From positions 1-6,116 of the forward strand of contig JASHWA010000594.1 in NCBI GenBank assembly GCA_030044325.1: a stretch of DNA of 6,116 nt. Reading direction: 5' to 3'. The notes under the pieces were generated by a model. The model was not told where the DNA came from. It saw only the letters and a list, made by a program, of their open reading frames with translations, and made no database searches. Position numbers and translations under genes: made by a program. Origin of the DNA: Bryobacteraceae bacterium. GTDB taxonomy: Bacteria; Acidobacteriota; Terriglobia; Bryobacterales; Bryobacteraceae. Positions 5,891 through 6,116 of the stretch are shown piece after piece (position 1 is the first letter of the stretch; each line of letters starts with the position of its first letter).

Positions 5891-5945
5891 CTCTGTGCGA
5901 GCCGCGGCAGGTATGCCGCGGGTGACCGCTCGGTTTCCGCACAGA
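5866..5945 (-). ncRNA. Candidate structured small RNA on the minus strand
   Basis: Read on the minus strand, TCTGTGCG (5945-5938) pairs perfectly with CGCACAGA (5899-5892). Inside it CCGCGGCA (5921-5914) pairs perfectly with TGCCGCGG (5909-5902) around a TACC loop. Immediately after comes a terminator hairpin with a T5 tail (5890-5866). Together this is an ~80-nt, highly paired unit that ends like a bacterial sRNA. It is not followed by any minus-strand gene until 4942. No convincing minus-strand promoter is seen upstream: CATTAT (5973-5968) is only 4 of 6 and lacks a -35. I match no known RNA family (no SRP, 6S or tmRNA signature). Alternatively it is a cluster of palindromes in the rfbD upstream region. 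Confidence 0.35.
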
Positions 5946-5962
5946 CTCTGACCTCCCGCAGG

Positions 5963-5968
5963 CATAAT
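5963..5968 (+). promoter_or_regulatory. Candidate -10 element for the rfbD-like gene
   Basis: CATAAT matches TATAAT at five of six positions. It ends six bases before the GTG at 5975, so the expected start of transcription falls on or next to the start codon. No good -35 box is found at 16-18 nt. Confidence 0.4.
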
Positions 5969-5974
5969 GAAAAT

Positions 5975-6116
5975 GTGCCGGAACGGGTGGCGATTTTCGG
6001 AAGCGGCGGACAGCTCGGCGTCGAATTGATGGGCGCGTTCCGCTCGCGAGGTTACGATGCAGCGGGGTTTGAGCGCACCTCGGTGGATATCACTGATGCC
6101 GCGCAGGTGGAGCGCG
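5975..6116 (+). CDS. rfbD: RmlD/RfbD-like dTDP-4-dehydrorhamnose reductase, N-terminal fragment, cut by right edge
   Basis: This family performs the last step of dTDP-L-rhamnose synthesis (NAD(P)H-dependent reduction of dTDP-4-dehydro-L-rhamnose), feeding O-antigen and other surface polysaccharides. Only 47 codons are in the window. They show a Rossmann start, VAIFGSGGQLGVELM, with the GxxGQLG nucleotide-binding loop, then SRGYDAAGF and the TSVDITDAAQVE segment that matches the 'LDITD' region of RmlD. GTG at 5975 gives MPERVAIFG, two residues longer than many family members. GTG at 5987 is the alternative. Neither has a strong Shine-Dalgarno sequence. A related SDR-extended sugar-nucleotide reductase cannot be excluded from such a short piece, but the GQLG plus DITD pair makes RmlD most likely. 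Confidence 0.8.
   Translation, partial: MPERVAIFGSGGQLGVELMGAFRSRGYDAAGFERTSVDITDAAQVER

Noticed and set aside
1..6116. CRISPR array, tRNA or rRNA genes, transposase or insertion sequence ends
   Set aside because: No regularly spaced repeats, no cloverleaf with a T-loop GTTCRA motif, and no transposase motifs or terminal inverted repeats were found.

Overview
The window looks like a chromosomal segment of a soil-type Acidobacterium, possibly near Solibacter/Bryobacterales. The best pointer is a full-length 802-residue permease of the ADOP type (acidobacterial duplicated orphan permease), a family strongly enriched in that phylum. GC-rich coding sequence, a DUF433 relic and a CpaE/TadZ-type ATPase fit the same picture. 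The lineage call is inference from family distribution; no rRNA or other phylogenetic marker beyond a partial metK is present.

Layout. (1) 1-625, minus strand: N-terminal half of metK (S-adenosylmethionine synthetase), cut by the left edge, with a strong ribosome binding site that argues for a GTG start. Its short leader (about 640-715) can form several hairpins, one of which would hide the ribosome binding site. (2) 708-1019, plus strand: a DUF433-family antitoxin-like pseudogene, full length but carrying three in-frame stops and no frameshift. (3) 1020-1193: non-coding, with a strong hairpin and a candidate promoter for the next gene. (4) 1194-3602, plus strand: the ADOP permease. (5) 3603-3727: convergent intergenic region with an inverted repeat and degenerate GTGG/CCAC-type simple repeats. 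(6) 3728-4942, minus strand: CpaE/TadZ-like protein, a degenerate receiver domain fused to a MinD/ParA-type ATPase. (7) 4943-5098: divergent regulatory region with three adjacent palindromes next to an extended -10 promoter for the TadZ gene. (8) 5099-5794, plus strand: NarL/LuxR-type response regulator. (9) 5795-5974: no gene, but very hairpin-rich, including a possible minus-strand small RNA ending in a good intrinsic terminator. (10) 5975-6116, plus strand: start of an RmlD/RfbD-like dTDP-4-dehydrorhamnose reductase, cut by the right edge and possibly leaderless.

The genes do not form one operon. The only likely functional pair is the divergent TadZ-like gene and LuxR-type regulator, which share a palindrome-rich control region. 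This suggests that the regulator controls a surface-pilus or polar-localisation function. metK and rfbD are housekeeping and cell-surface biosynthesis genes that lie at the edges. I did not find a clear new multi-gene system; the most interesting items are the palindrome cluster at 4960-4995, the structured element at 5866-5945, the triple-nonsense DUF433 relic and the metK leader.
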